Assembly (NCBI RefSeq): GCF_905475465.1
Contig: NC_062240.1
Coordinates: 8,695,001 to 8,759,000 of the forward strand
Length of the DNA stretch: 64,000 bases
From: Pieris napi
Lineage: Eukaryota; Arthropoda; Insecta; Lepidoptera; Pieridae
Reading direction: 5' to 3'
Part shown: piece by piece, positions 23,201 to 38,200 of the stretch
Numbering within the stretch: position 1 is the stretch's first letter
How the letters are laid out: the number at the start of each line of letters is the position of its first letter
Made by a program: the position numbers and the translations under genes
The notes under the pieces: model-generated
The model's database searches: none
What the model saw: the letters and a program-made list of their open reading frames with translations, nothing else
Told to the model about the DNA's origin: nothing

Positions 23201-26200
23201 ATACCGGTGGCTAGTGGCTTCAGCGTGCGACTCTCATCCCCGAGGTCGTAGGTTCGATCCCGGCTGTGCAACAATGGACTTTATTTCCATATGCGAATAA
23301 AACATTGGCCCGAAAGGTGAAGGAAAACATTGCGAGGAAACCGTGTTGCCTTAGACCCAAAAAGTCGACGGCGTGTGTCAGGCACAGGAGGCTGATCACC
23401 CACTTGCTTATTTTTTTATTTAATTGGGTGTGGTGTCGTATACGGATAAAATGTTGTGGAGGAAAATATGTTCTAAGTTCAGTAAAAGTATCTAGGATTT
23501 CAAAATATTCGAAAATTTCAAATATTCTAGACTGAAAATGAAGAAATTTTCTCTGTTTCCCTCTAAACCTCATGTAACATTTTATTTCAATATACAGAAC
23601 CATATTTTTACTACGGTATATGGTTTTCAAATAGACGCCTGATAAGGCCTGTTCTCATTCATAGAAGTGAACTAGAAATGTACACAGAACACATATAAGT
23701 ACCTATGAACAAACAGTTGACACACAGGTCACAATTATGTTTAACTTAATTATTCAGTTCAACTTCAGTTTTTGAATTAGGAATTCTGGAATTTGAATAA
23801 TTTAATATGACAAGTGTTTCGAAATTTAAAAAGATGAATTCGAAATTTGAAAAGATGAATTCGAAATTTGAAATCGCAAAACAGTTTGCCACGTCGCTAG
23901 AAACTTTTAGTTATATAAAAAGGTTGACAAAGCAATAATAAAGTTAAGGTCCCAAAATCACGTATTAGATAGAATCTAAGGCATAATGTGAGCAAGTGTT
24001 GAATCACGTAAATGTAACGCCATCTGATTGACGTGCCTATCTGTCCCGGAAATATACAAGAATTAGTTTACCTCGCAAAAAGGCGCCATTAAAAATTTTG
24101 TAAATTGAATTTAATTCCCGGCGAAATTTGAACACAAAAACCTTGCCTTAAAAATATCAATGATGTCAATGATGTGTAACCTATAAACAATATATTTAAT
24201 AATAAAAGCGTTAATTGGTATTAAACATAACATCATTATAATTAATTTATTCTAAACAGATGGTATCGCACGAGCGAACATTAATGGAACAATTTGTTGG
24301 GCTCCCGGTCTCGAAATTTCTGAAGTATGTGAGTTGTAGCTCAAGATGCTAATTAATATTGTGTAAGGATGGGAATTCAATGTATGGAAATAGTTTAGAT
24401 CAAAGTTCAACTTGTACGACCACCCGCTTGGAGTTTCGAATATTAGTTTAAAGCAGAGCTTAGCCTCAGATTTTAGGTTTCCCAGCTGAACACCAATGGA
24501 TTTTATCTAGATACAACTGAATCCGAAGATGGTAGCGCCAATAGATTGTTATTTTTAATATAAAGGAAATAAATTTCTTTGATACTTTTTCATCAATCCG
24601 CTCGTTTCCTCACGATGTATATACCCGTGTAACCTATGCGAAATGAACTCACTATTGACGACACTATTCATATCTATGAAATTTAAACATAAACAATACC
24701 TTCCAGCTCCAAAGACAACACAATCCGACTGAATTCAGCTCTCACTTGCCGAATAGTACGTGGTCTGACGAGAGAACAACGCTCGATATGTCATGAGGCC
24801 CCTGACACGGCTTCTGTTGCTTTCGAGGGTCTGCAACTGGCTGTGAAAGAGTGTCAGCACCAGTTCCGATGGCACCGGTGGAATTGCTCAAGTTTGATAC
24901 TGCGGAGCTCGAATCCTCACGCCAGCGCGTTAATGAAACGAGGTGAGTGGTTTTATGTATGTAACAAGCTGTATTTATACATATACTAAGTAGCCCAATT
25001 TCGGCACTTTTATTGTAAATATTATGAGTAATACAGTACGGGTCGTTGAATAGAGTTTATAAATAACATATAAAATCAATTAAAACGCATTAATTAATTA
25101 ATTATTATTTATATTTTAGTTCATGTTAAGTTTAGTTATTTATTTCAATGTATATTATTTTATTATTATAAGTATTTAATTAGAATAATTTCAGTGTACA
25201 TTACACCTACATAATTGTAATAATGTATAAAGTTCATTTATATGCGATGCACATAGAGAGATGAAGTATATAAAAATAAAATATAGAGCTTTCTTTTTAG
25301 TTTTTAACTAAATGATTTTTTTAACTTTCAATAGAGATTATAAGATTTCCTCCCCAAATACTTCACCTTCGCAGAATACTCGTTCCAACAATGGAAATAA
25401 TATTAAAACGCTATTTAGTAACTATTAAACTTAGTTACCTAGGCTTTTTTGTTCCTTGTACTTATTGCATTATAAATTAATAAATTAATTATTAGTGGAA
25501 ATATACGCCGTATATACATCTTAAATTAAAGTAGCAATAAGTTCGTTTTGTCTGTATGTCTTATGTATTTTTGCAATCCTCGTTTCTTTTTTAAATTTCC
25601 TCACATTGTTGTCCTGGAAGAGATCGCTCGAAAGCGATAAGGCCACCAGTTGCCCTTCTTTTCATTTAATTATGTCAACTGTATTATATTTCTGTATGCA
25701 ACGAAGTGATAATAAATAAAAAGAACTTACAAATTTTAATACGATTAATTATCGTATTCGCATACGTAAATAAAATACAATTTTACATATTTCAATTTTA
25801 TACCTACGAAAATAATACCTGCCAGTACAACGGTGGCTGTATCCTTAAACTTTTAATTACAAAGACACTGGTCTTGGATAATAAACTGTACAAAGCGATA
25901 CTAAACAAACGGGTTTATTCTTGAAAACCTTGTGAATGGTTGACAAGTAGGTAATTACTTTTCTCAATGTTGGTGGCAATATAGACAAACGTCAAGAAAA
26001 AGTTGTTTTATTCCGTAAAACATTGGTTTATGTAGTTATATACTTAAGTCGTACTTCAATTATCCTTTATGTATTTGAATGCTTATACCCCAACTCCGTT
26101 GCAAATCTTAATGCTCGATTAAAGGAAGATTGACGTTGGAAATCTGTTCATATTCTAAAGTCAAATCTAACATACATTCAGTATGACGACGGACGACTCA

Positions 26201-29200
26201 TTGGTCTAGTGGTTAGTACCCTTGACTGCGAATCCATGGGTCCCGGGTTCGATCTCCGGCTGAGACGAACATCGATGTGATGAGCATTTGGTGTTGTGCT
26301 TAGGTCTTGGGTGTTTAAATATGTATTTATATGTGTAACTATCTATAATATGTATGTATATCCGTTGCCTAGTACCCATAACACAAGCTTCACCAGCTTA
26401 ACATGGGACTAGGTCAATAGGTGTGAATTGTCTTTAAAAAAAAAATCAGTTATATAGTATTGTCTTTGATTTACATAACCTTTACACATTTAAAGAAAAA
26501 CGCTTTTTACCGGATTAAAGTTATGTATTATTATTATAAATTTACAACTATTTGACATAATTTTAAATTTATCCGACGTTTCGCGTGCTTATTCTTTTCG
26601 ACCCTCCATCTTTTAGTCGATACCAACTCCGGGGAAACAAATACAGATAAGGCAACTTTCTCTGCTGCTGTGATACCTTTTGACATTCAACATCTTTTGT
26701 CTTCAGTCACCGTGACCACGCACGCTGTAAAGCACGCGAAACGTCGGATAAATTTAAAATTATGTCAAATAGTTGTAAATTTATAATAATAATACATAAC
26801 TTTAATCCGGTAAAAAGCGTTTTTCTTTAAATCAGTTATATATAAGAATTCCTATAAATACACACACAGCAATCAGCCCTCACAGATTACATAAAATCAT
26901 TGATATTTCTTCATCACGAATAAAACCAATTGCAATTGACCATTCCAATCCGAATTTATTACAACAAATTATCCACGCATATTACAAATCTGGAATGCGG
27001 CCGCATTATGTCCAGTATTTACTGATCCCTTTATGTATCGGGTGTGAAGGGCATTGTGTTTGTAGCATCGCACACGATGGAAATTTACGAGCATGGAGGA
27101 TGGAAGACAACAAATCGCTTGCCAGGTGGGTCCGCTCCCGAGGCTGCGATTTCATGCTTCGTGTGTGACCACGACGCCCTTAGCAATTAATATTTAAACT
27201 GAAGAGTGCGCTGTTCATCATCGGATTCTCACGTTCGCTTTATTACTTTATTGCTACGATATGTGATGGATTTTTTCTTCATCTAATGTAGAGCTTTCAG
27301 TAATTTGTTGAGCTTTAATTTGGCTTTGGTTTTACAAAGCATATTTGTTATTTCAAATATAAATTGATAAATATATAAGCAATTCAAATTGAAGATCTTA
27401 CAAAAATAAATGTACAATCTTAGCAATGAAGTCATTATCAATATAAATTATTATATTAATACATGTCTTTGAAATTTGTTACAAAATGCGAAAATCCTAT
27501 CCAGCCGTACTCAAAAGCTTTATCCCGTAATGCGCATTGTTGAATTCATAAGCAATACTTGGCAATCCTAACACGGCGTATCGACACCTTCCGGCCCTAC
27601 AAACACGAAACTGTTTAAATTGAAAAATAGTGAAAAAATAGCGTAACTAAATACTTAAACATCTTTCTTAACTCGGCCATTGTTTGGATTGAATCCAAAC
27701 GTTGACGGGTGAAAGAAAAAATCTAAGATGCTTTTAAATAAGATAATAGCGATCGGTGATCGAAGAAAGATAATGATTACGGACCGCTGGCTTTTTTCAG
27801 AAAGGCCTTAGGATGTTAGAATTTGTTCCGCTTCCCTGATCCTCCACACGTTGTTAACGCTCTTGTGTACGTGACGCTTATGTAAAGAGGACAATGTTGA
27901 TGATTTAATGACTATTGTTGTACTAATGAAACGGATTTCTGCTCGTTTTTGTGGTGGACTACAAGCTACTCGTACTGGCTTATCGTATATAAGCAATGTC
28001 AATAAAACATTGGTTGTCAGAGAGTTAGTTATAATGAATTTGTTCATTAAAATTCCGAGATATAAAAATTGGTAGCTCGATATTATAGCTGAATTCATGA
28101 TCCATCAAATTCAAAATCATTTATTCATTTAGGTAACACAATGTTCATGTATGAACAAATGTCAATAAAGAAATACATATTAAATGCTTCTAATTTTCAT
28201 TTACTACCAGTTCTCAAATCAAGAACTGGAAATAGACGAGAAAAACTGGCAATAAACCCTCCGCCACCCTTTTTGCATTACTAAATCTGGAGCTGCAACC
28301 ATTACACCATGTTCCACATGACATCTTTAAGTCATTAACTATAAAAAAAGCATAGATTTGACCTCTATCAGCAGTAGACATGGTGAAATAGGAGCACGCT
28401 ATTTGCGTGGTCGTTGCATTCTTGTGGAAACAACACGCAAATCAACTACGTTGGGTACCTTGAGTGCATGGGCCAAGCTCAGGCGGTAAAGGAAGCTTAC
28501 CTGAGCCGGCCTAGAGGTCCGAGAGCAGTAGGTCAGGCTAGGTACTGCTGGCTGGAGAGAGTGGAACAGGATCTGCTGCAGCTGAAGGCCAGCAATTGGA
28601 AGGAGATGGCACAGAACAGGGAGCGCTGAAAGTTTCACGTTTCGGAAGCCAAGACACTTTTTGGGTCGCAGAGCCGGCGGAGTAGTAGTAGTAGAGTAGA
28701 GTAGCAGTAGTGATTTACTCCAGCAGATATGATACTGTACTGTCATGATATACTACTGTATTCAAATATCTGCTAATATAGATAATCTTATTCTAAAGAG
28801 TATGTTTCTCCCTTTCGTTGAAAGCAAAGTGATAAAACTAACATTGAGTTGTTGCAAATTTGACTTTTCAGTATAAGTATTACCCAAAAGGTATTGAAAC
28901 TTCATCGTCACAAAGTTGCTAGTATTACTTAAACTATATATCAGTGTTGTATCATGTATCTAAAATGTATCTAAAAAAAGACATCTTCATATGTCATATA
29001 TATGAACAATATGTAATATTTATGCGTCGTTTTAGAGTCCAACTATATAGACCGATAGACCTTGAAGCGTTTTATACCTACACCACTCAGAACTCGAGCT
29101 TGCCTTAAATCCTCTACCCTTTTATCCTATTTAAAATAAAATTCGTGCCGCTCCTCAACCTACGCGACGTGACGTTAAATGTCGACAATTTAACGACTTT

Positions 29201-32200
29201 TGTGGAGCTAATGAGCCAATTGTTGGAAATCTTTTCAACGAGCGTTAATAGTCGATGAGAGATTAGCGCAGTGTGAGTGAGATATGTTTGTTAGAGATAC
29301 AAGACAGTACCAGCCAGGGTGGCGGCGATACAATCATGCGCGTGACCTGAACGTACGTGTGTCATAAAAAAGTGACGTTTATTGGCATTTTATATCAACA
29401 ACGTGTCAGGTGACAGACAATACACTGTGATGCTGCAAAAACACGATCTGAGGCGTCTGTCGGCTGTCGTGGGAAAGATTTGATATCTCATTCTGTTCAT
29501 GTCTGGCATTTTGTAATATTATTTAGGATGGATTGCTATTAATATTTTTTGGAATGACCAAACAATTGTGCTTTATTTTATTTTAGGTAAGAAATTTTTT
29601 TATGTCAACACATACCAAGTTTAAACAAAAATTGTTACCTTATAAAAATATAATAATATCGTAGCAATACCTAACACGACAGCGGTGGTATATGACAAAT
29701 ACTATTTTTTGGCGATCATCTATCGCTCGCATTAATATGAATATTGCAACTTACTCTTATTAATTAGTATCAAATAATTATGTGGACGTAGCAGTCTCAC
29801 GATGTTAATACGATCAATAAGTACAATTGAATTGAAACATAATAGAAAATGAATAAAAAATACCGATCAGAAGGCGTTCCTCAAACAGAAATACGGAATA
29901 ATTAATGTGTCTATGAAATATGAATAGCTCCGTCCTAGTACTAGAAATATTCTTAAATATTAAATATCGTATCCATTAACTAGTTGTTAGCCTAGTGGCC
30001 CTAGCGTGCAAACCTTAATAAAGGTCTAAAGAGGTCCAAAGGTAGCGCGTTCAAATCCCGTAATCGATTTTAGAAAAAAAAATTATATTAATGCGTTAGC
30101 TGTGTGATATATGTGGAATAGTACAACATGTAATGTTCCTTAAACCTAAAGGGAGGTTCCTCGACCAGTCTAAATATTGTATATAATTTGTATCCGTCAA
30201 TGAAGTTTTATTCAAACAAGTACGTATTCATAATATTCAATACGAATACTTGATGGAACTATCGAAGTTTAATGTGTGCTAAGAGTACGTGGTAGGATGA
30301 TTGACAGCGAAAAATAACAATTTCGGTAAAACTAAAAGCGGACGTGTTGAAATGTCTCAATGTAAGGGCTCGAATAGAGATAAGATCTAACCGTTTCAAG
30401 TCGTGCTCCTTCAGATGCCTCTAAATGTGAGAAAAAACACACAAAAGGCCCATAAAAATATGAATTTGTCCAAAGTACTTCTAATACCTGACATTGAGTG
30501 ATTTTTTGTTGTCAAGAAAAATTAAATAATTAAGTTATGATGATGCGAATTTCTCTATAATAGCTTTGAAAGTAATTTAAAAAGTCTTATTTAATAGTTT
30601 TGTTTATTAAGCGTAATAAAATACATAACATACAATGTTTCTTTTACTGGTTCTATATTAACCAACGCCTGTTTTTGAAGGAACAAGTCGAATAGATTTT
30701 TAGATGACCTAAGAACGTAAACACACACTTATTCATACCAACACATTATACATGCCCTCACACACCTCAAGCAATTTATTAGTACATAATTTTCGTCTGT
30801 ATATATGGTGTAATGCCTTTAGGCTATAGTTTTAATGTAAACATTGTAAATATTAACTTTGTTTAAGCTGTAGATTGTTAATAAAGTGTTAATTAAATAA
30901 ATATTTTCCACTTTTATATTGGTTTACGCAAGTACTGTAACTATTCAATCTAGCACGTAAATTACGTGGCATTCAACTAAAAGCTCTTAATCGAATAAAA
31001 AACTTAAATTAGATTATTAATACTGGTCCACGTATCAGCTTGCGTAGTCAGTGAGACACTTAATTTAACACCATGAAGTATGATTTTTTTATCACATCGC
31101 TTACATCTGGTACAAGCAAATTTGTTTTGCGGGTCACGCGGAAAAAGTCCGTCTGAGACGCTTTCCTAATGACCTTCAGCCGAACATCGAACTCTGGGCC
31201 CGTGAGGTGAACTCATTGTTCGGTTTTGGTGATTAGCAATTCGCAACGGACAATCTAAACACGTTCCAAGCACCTTAATTGGTACAAAATTCTGGGCTTG
31301 ACGCTTTCGTAAAAAGTTAATTAAAACGTGTATAAGCTCGTATGTGTATTGGTATGTTCATAAACATGCCTCAATTTTAAAATTCACATTCCTTTTAATT
31401 TGGAGAGTATTTTCTTATAGGTATGAATGTTATCTAATATATAAAATTCTCGTGTCGCGGTGTTTGTGGTTAAACTCCTCCGAAACGGCTCGACCGATTC
31501 TCATGAAATGTGAATATTGGGTATATATGAGAATCGGACAACATCTATTTTTCATCCCCCTAAAAAAATTTTTTAATTTTAGATAAAAAATTTATTCTTT
31601 ATTTTTTTATGATACAGTATTAAAAAATACATACAACCCCTAATTTTCAACCCTCTACGATCAACCCCTATTTTTTATTATAAATGATATACATGGCAAA
31701 ACGACGTTTGCCGGATCAGCTAGTTGATTTATAAATGTGCTAGCTATTGGCTGAAACGGAAAAAACAAGAACAAAACACAATCTAAGAATATCGAGAGCC
31801 GAGACTTAACTAAGTATGACTCCCTTATGTCATAGCTTAACCCTAAACGTAAAGAAGTGGAAAGAAGCTTTGTATTTAATGCAGATATTATTATATGTAC
31901 CGTCCTTTTGAATCCCTGATTCTATTAATACAAGCTACATTAATCACACACATCTACGCGTCCAGACGCCATTGTTTAAACTTTAATCTAGAGATTGTAA
32001 CAATGATTATCAATAAATAGATTAAAGTATCAGCGCAATGAAAAGATAAAACGTGAGCTTTTAATAGAAACAATGGAAGTTAATTGTTAATTGATTGGGT
32101 CATTTTGTGAATTGACTAAAAGCCTGCTTTCGTGCCGGACTTGTGTTCCATCGAAGTATACGAGTTGTGGATATAGAGATATATCTACGCCTGCGCTTTT

Positions 32201-35200
32201 GCAATAAAATATCTCCTGCGTACATGGCCAGTAGAATGTTAATACTATGGCTGAAACGAAGGAAATTATTACTAAATTCAGAGCAGTGTTGGCCTAGTGG
32301 CATCAGCGTGCGACTCATACTGGAGGTCGCAGGTGCGATCCCCGGCTGTTGGAGTTTCTTTCTATGTGCGCATTTAACATTGCCGGCTTACCTTAGACCC
32401 AAAAAGTCAACGACGTGTGTCAGGCACAGGAGGCTGAACACCTACTTGTCTATTAGATTGACAAACGATCATGAAACAGTTACAGAAATCTGAGGCCCAG
32501 TAGAACCTAAAAACCTAGAACCTAAAAAGGTTGTAGCACCACTGATTTATTTTAACTTTATTAAAACTCAAGACAAATATAGCAAAGTTATATAATCTGC
32601 AAAATGTAAGTAGTTACGCAATCATTCAGTCCCTTGAGAAAATTTACAGTGCATGGTCGAAGCGTTGAAAAAAACATTAAAACGAAATCCTCGTAAATCA
32701 CATCAAGTGCGCAGGAGCATCTCAACGGCGCGCACGCCTCAAAAACTGTAGCAATATGGAAAAAGACGACCACCTCAGGTGCGTTGGAAAAACCTTAATA
32801 TGCGCATGCTATTAGTTCTAAAGTTAACTGACCACTGCGATACGCAAAGCGTTTATTTTAAACATATTGTCTTTATTTATTTGAAAAGGTTATTACGAAA
32901 CAATACGCACTATTTACTACTCGACTACGATTGGATTAATCGGACTGACTCTCTATCTCTATCTAAATCATGAAATGGTTATGTTTCTTCTGTGTTTGCT
33001 TGCATTTCATCTTTTTTCATAACATTCAATCGGTCTCTTTACAAATATAGGTTCTTTATAAAATACGTGGTTTTATTAATATTATTATATAATAATATAA
33101 TAACTTCGTTTATTCTTAAGGTGATTTTACTTATAGACAACATTTTGCTATGCTACCCCAGAGACTGTTCGGTTTTATGGAATGACAACTTTTTAGGTTT
33201 TTCTGTGATTTTTTTCTCTATAAATCTCAGAGTTCAAGTCATCAGATTTTAATTAACAAATAAAAAATAGGGATTGATCGTAGAGGGGTGAAAATTAGGG
33301 ATTGTATGTATTTTTGTATGTTGTATCATAAAAAAATAGAAACAAAAAAAATATTCTAAAAAATAAACAAAAATTTTTGGGGTGGACACTGGACACCCCT
33401 TATTACTTAGGGCTTTAAAAGATAGATAGTAGCCGAATCGGTCGAGCCGTTTCGGAGGAGTATGGGAACGAACATTGTTACACGAGAATTTTATATATAG
33501 AGAGATTTATTCATTATATTCACGTCTAATTCCCGAAGGGGTAGACAGAGACCACGGATCTCCACGTGCTACCGTCCTGTACCTCTCTCACTTCATCCAC
33601 TTTCATGACATTCACCATGCATGTTGATTATGGAAACTTTAAAAAAAATGTCTCCAGGCATGCTCTGTATTGATAATTTATAAAGAAGTGCGTTGTCACA
33701 TGTCCATCAACGCTAGCTTCTTAGGTCTTTTGAAAAGGCGTGACTACACTGCGATATCTCAGTGTAAACTATCCTTAAATGTACTTGAACGTATTGTGAA
33801 TAAAAAAGTTCGATATGATAATTGAAATTTGTGTTTATTTAGAGGCCTGTGAGTTTTTTTCTGCGCCGGCGCCCATTCCTTATACGGTTGAATGGAGATT
33901 TGCCAATTTAATCCGAGCTTCGAGGAATCGCGACTGTCCCTACTTTAGTATTAATAAAACAATCTAGTATTATGTACAATCTATAGATGGAGTTTTTTGG
34001 GCTTATGCTATAGAATCTTCCTAAGTTATTTAGCTGTTAGTATCTTTTAATAAAGCTACTAACGTGCGGAGTTTTATATACGTGAAATACAATATATATA
34101 AATCATTACAATGTTTTTTTTTATAAAATCCTTTTTAATTTATTTTGATTTTTAATTTTAATAAATTGTAAAATAGCATGCCTATACAATTATACATAAT
34201 TGTTTCTCTTGTACCTTTTATAAATATATTTCCGGAGGGTGTTTATAAATAAGAACATAAATATTAGAAATAGATCGATCTGAAAATGTTATAACTTTTT
34301 TCGCTGACTGTACCGAAAATAATTACATATCATGAATTATTGATGTGTACAGCAAAAAGCTAAACTACAAGTGTAAGGGAAGAATTTAAAATCTGTCACC
34401 CGTTCGAAATTCGGGGTATTCGATTGAAAAAATCGAACGAATGAGTCGAATTCATTTGAATCGATTAAGGAATTCGATACATGATCGATCGCGACCTTAA
34501 TTTCCTCGATTTTTCGTTTGCAGTATCTCTTTGACATAATCGGATATAAAATAAAAATGTAATTGTAAGTTAGTTACATAAATTTTTTTGCAATTTCATT
34601 AAAGGTGCCTCAACAATCATATCTTTATTCAGACATAGTTATTACCAGCCTTTTGTGATTCCATCCCTCGTCACTGATCTTAATTTTACCTTATATAATA
34701 TTATTTCTATTACCTTTTATATACTTTTAAAAAACTGAAAGAATAGGTATTATTTAAGACTAACATTCTAAATTTAAAATGCCAATTATTCACTATTAAA
34801 ACAACGCGGTAACGGTAACAAAAATACCCTTATTAGTACATTCAGAGTTGCTACCATCCTTTATGGGTCTTGCCCTCTCAACAATCACCTCCACTGATCT
34901 CGATATTACCTTTTAATAGCCAACGATATTCTAAATTCAAAATGGTCAGATTCACTCACCACCCTTACACGCGTAAAATAAACAAAGATTATAAATTTAT
35001 CCATAACCGTACTCGACGATAACTCGAATCATCAAAATCGATCAATCGAGCGTGACATAAATCGTTTCAGATCGATACTATCGCGTTTCATCAGCAAATA
35101 TAAATTTGTCACTGGCCTCTCGGAAAAAGCGAGTTGCTCTTATAAATAAACAATAATGGCCGTATATGGTAACACCGTAACATTCTGAAATGAATTCGAT

Positions 35201-38200
35201 CTTATTGATAAAGAATTAAGAACTGTTCATATTGTACGACTGTTCTGACTGCCGACTTTATTATCTAGAGGTAGACACTATATAGTAGAATTTATTTGAA
35301 TAATATTTTTTGGAAATTGTTGACTGCGTGTGACAGTTGACTTAGGTAGACTTTTCTACGTGTATGTACTGTGGAATTGACTCCCAGTGGGGGGTTTTCT
35401 CTGAGAGATACGACCTCCAACTATTCAAACTTAGAGTGTACTCCTCCTTAAAGTTCGGCAACGCATCCTCTAAAAATGGGTGTCCATAGGCTGCGATGAC
35501 TGCTGTTTTTGAGCGTCCCGTAGGCCGATAATATAAAAAAAGGATAAATTGTCTAGGTCTTTATCTATATGTCTATTATCGATGACCTCTTTAATGCAAT
35601 TGTGTTGGAGCTACCCCCGGTGGACTTGGTGAAGAAGCACAGAAGCACCCAGTTCTCTGAGTGAGTCCCAAATAACCCTATCTCTTTTGGTGATGGAGTT
35701 GCGTAACACATTTGAGCAGAGGTGCATCAGCCTCATTATTAGGAGATTTGGCATCTATCATGCTTGTCGAACGACGCGTCAGTGGAAGTCGCAAGTTGTA
35801 AAACGCTTTTCACTCGCAAAGTATTAATTCACTTGACAAGCGATCATTGCATCAGATAACTCCTGATTTATAATGATTATCATTATTGTACTTCAGTCAT
35901 CCTAAATCATTTGCCGTCGACTTTTTGCTGCAAGTTTGATGACCTAGAACCGGGGAAACTGATACATTTTTCTAAAGTATTGTTCAATACGACACGACTT
36001 TTTATTTATAATGTTACATATATTCTTTTCTTATTAAAATAAACTTTATTATATTATATATATTATATTATATAACTATGAAAATCATTTTTGTTTTAAA
36101 TACGTTCTACTAACGTGTAAAAATACGTTTACAATGTTTTCCACTCTCATATTATATATTTGCTAAAATTATTTTTGTTTCGGAACACAAAAATATTTTT
36201 TCTATTAAAATGAGTTAACCCAAATACCCCAGATAAGCGCGTATAAACCAACAAAACATCACACTCTTCAGATTTTTGGTATACAGATACACAAGTATAT
36301 ATAAACATCCCATATTTGCGGATTCATAAATTTTTCTTATAGAATTCCTAAAGTATTAAATCTTAAATGCAATACTTAAAGTATTTATCTATAAAGATTT
36401 AATACATGTCGTAAAAAATAATTATCACCTTTCCATACAAATATAATGACCAAAACACAAACAGAACTTGAGAACTAAAAAACAAAAACTCATAGCACGA
36501 ATTCCATAAGAAAACTTTTTAATTTTAATCAACCGTATCTCGACGTCAATTAGAGTTGCTGCTCTAATCCATAGATAAGGTATCGTATTAATCACTCGAT
36601 ACAATAAATTAATTTATTCGATTCTCATATCGATTCATCAGACTCGAATGCTTAGCTTATAAAGTTTTATTTAATCTGTTTACTCTTTGGAAACATAGAC
36701 AAACTTCATCATTAAAATGTGTTCGATAAATTTAGTACCGGGAAAAGTATCTACAAATAGAAAAAACCTTAAACAATAATTGAAACTATTATCAGAAAGA
36801 TTATCGAGTATAAATAAACAATTCTTAAACATTGACTAGAACTCTATATCAAAGCTAATTTAAAGCAACAAGACTTTTTAAGACACTTTAAGATTGCACA
36901 GAGAATATATTGCTTGTAGTATAAGGAAAAGAATTCCGCACATTTATCAATTACAGATAACCGTAAACACTATAAAAACTAGAAATCGAATCGGTGAGCA
37001 GGTGGTCGGACGTTTACAGGGCCTTAATTGCCTATTAAAGCACTAGAGAACTTAAAATTGTTTTCAAACCCATTCAGTTTCGCACAAAGACATTGCAAGA
37101 ATTGCGCATTATTCTAACATGCAACGATTAACTGACCTTACTCAAATGCAAATGGACGAGAGTTCTCTTTAAGGTAAAAAGATTACATTGTCCGATTCAA
37201 TAGTTTATCTTCAAATAGCACCGAGATTTAATTTATTGCATAAAATAGATAAATGTTTTGATCCTACGTTCCGCATTCTGCTGCGGCAACGGGTAAGACT
37301 GACAGATACCAGTTGAGATATAGAGACGTCTTTGGATTATAGGTTTCTGATATTTGTGGCGAGATTAAGAATATGGTTTGAACTACTTAGATGGTATTTT
37401 ACGCCTTTGAGATCGTGATGCTGTAAGGGATTAGACATTCCGACTTGCCATAAATATTATGGAATTGTTATATATCTGAAATCAGTGTGTGTTTTGAAGT
37501 TTTAACCAATGGATTTTCTATAAACATAGTGAGGGACCTGTATGTCTAAATCATCAAAATTTACGGTGACAGAGAAGGCTAATCATATTAGAAATGTTAT
37601 TAGAAAAGTGATCAACTAAATATAGAACTTTCTGTACCAAATGAAAGCGCCATTGTTTCTTTATGACTGAACAGCTTATACCTGGCTGCTGCAGTAGCGC
37701 ATTAAATAAGATCAAAATGAATTTAATTTTACGCAGTTTTAATTGCGATATCTCCCACTGAATCATAAAGTTTCACAATAAAAGTTAAAGTACTTGTAAA
37801 CATAAAAGCCCTTAATTATAGGCATTACAAAATTATCGTTTTTACGACTTTGCCGTTTTATTGTGAAGGAATCTCGCTGCATTAAATGATACTTTGCTAC
37901 ATAATTGTTAATGACTGTTATACCGTTTAACACTGTACTAGCGTATTTTTCTGTTCCTATTTTAAATATTTTCATAAACTTCTACCCTCCATTCTTAATA
38001 ATAAACATTAAATAGATATTGTATGTCCTTATCACTCTCGTGTGTCTTGACCTACTTGAATTAAAGATCTATGTCCCCTAATTGGGGCAGAGGGCATTCA
38101 GCGTAGAAAACCAGCATGATCGATCCGGGGCAGTTCTCTTAATTTCATTCCAGCTTCCTTCGCCTCTGCAATGATGTTTCGTTGCCAGGTCTGGCTTGCG

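Larger units (their letters stand above)
20259..24706 (+). other. Wnt10 intron 1 (4.4 kb)
   Basis: GTGAGT donor, TTCCAG acceptor. Holds dispersed repeat D (22716), a family A SINE (23204) and a 21-bp tandem repeat (23820). 21400-21790 is of balanced composition and not repeat-like; nothing coding is seen. Confidence 0.85.

Noticed and set aside
23220..23630. 136-codon minus-strand frame
   Set aside because: Crosses a family A SINE; similar frames appear in several other SINE copies. Not a gene.
26188..26260. SINE B and SINE C heads as real tRNA genes
   Set aside because: A and B boxes are present but the acceptor stems do not pair, and the sequence continues into SINE bodies with A-tails.
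26700..26780. Hammerhead ribozyme in the inverted-repeat element
   Set aside because: A CGAAACGTC core-like string is present, but I could not find the partner CTGATGA core nearby.
28414..28629. 71-codon frame as a novel small gene
   Set aside because: It is a LINE ORF2 C-terminus with a stop in place of a conserved Trp.
29985..30075. SINE-like head (AGCCTAGTGGCCCTAGCG, GCGTTCAAATCCC)
   Set aside because: A and B box-like motifs without the rest of any SINE body in the window; too weak to list.
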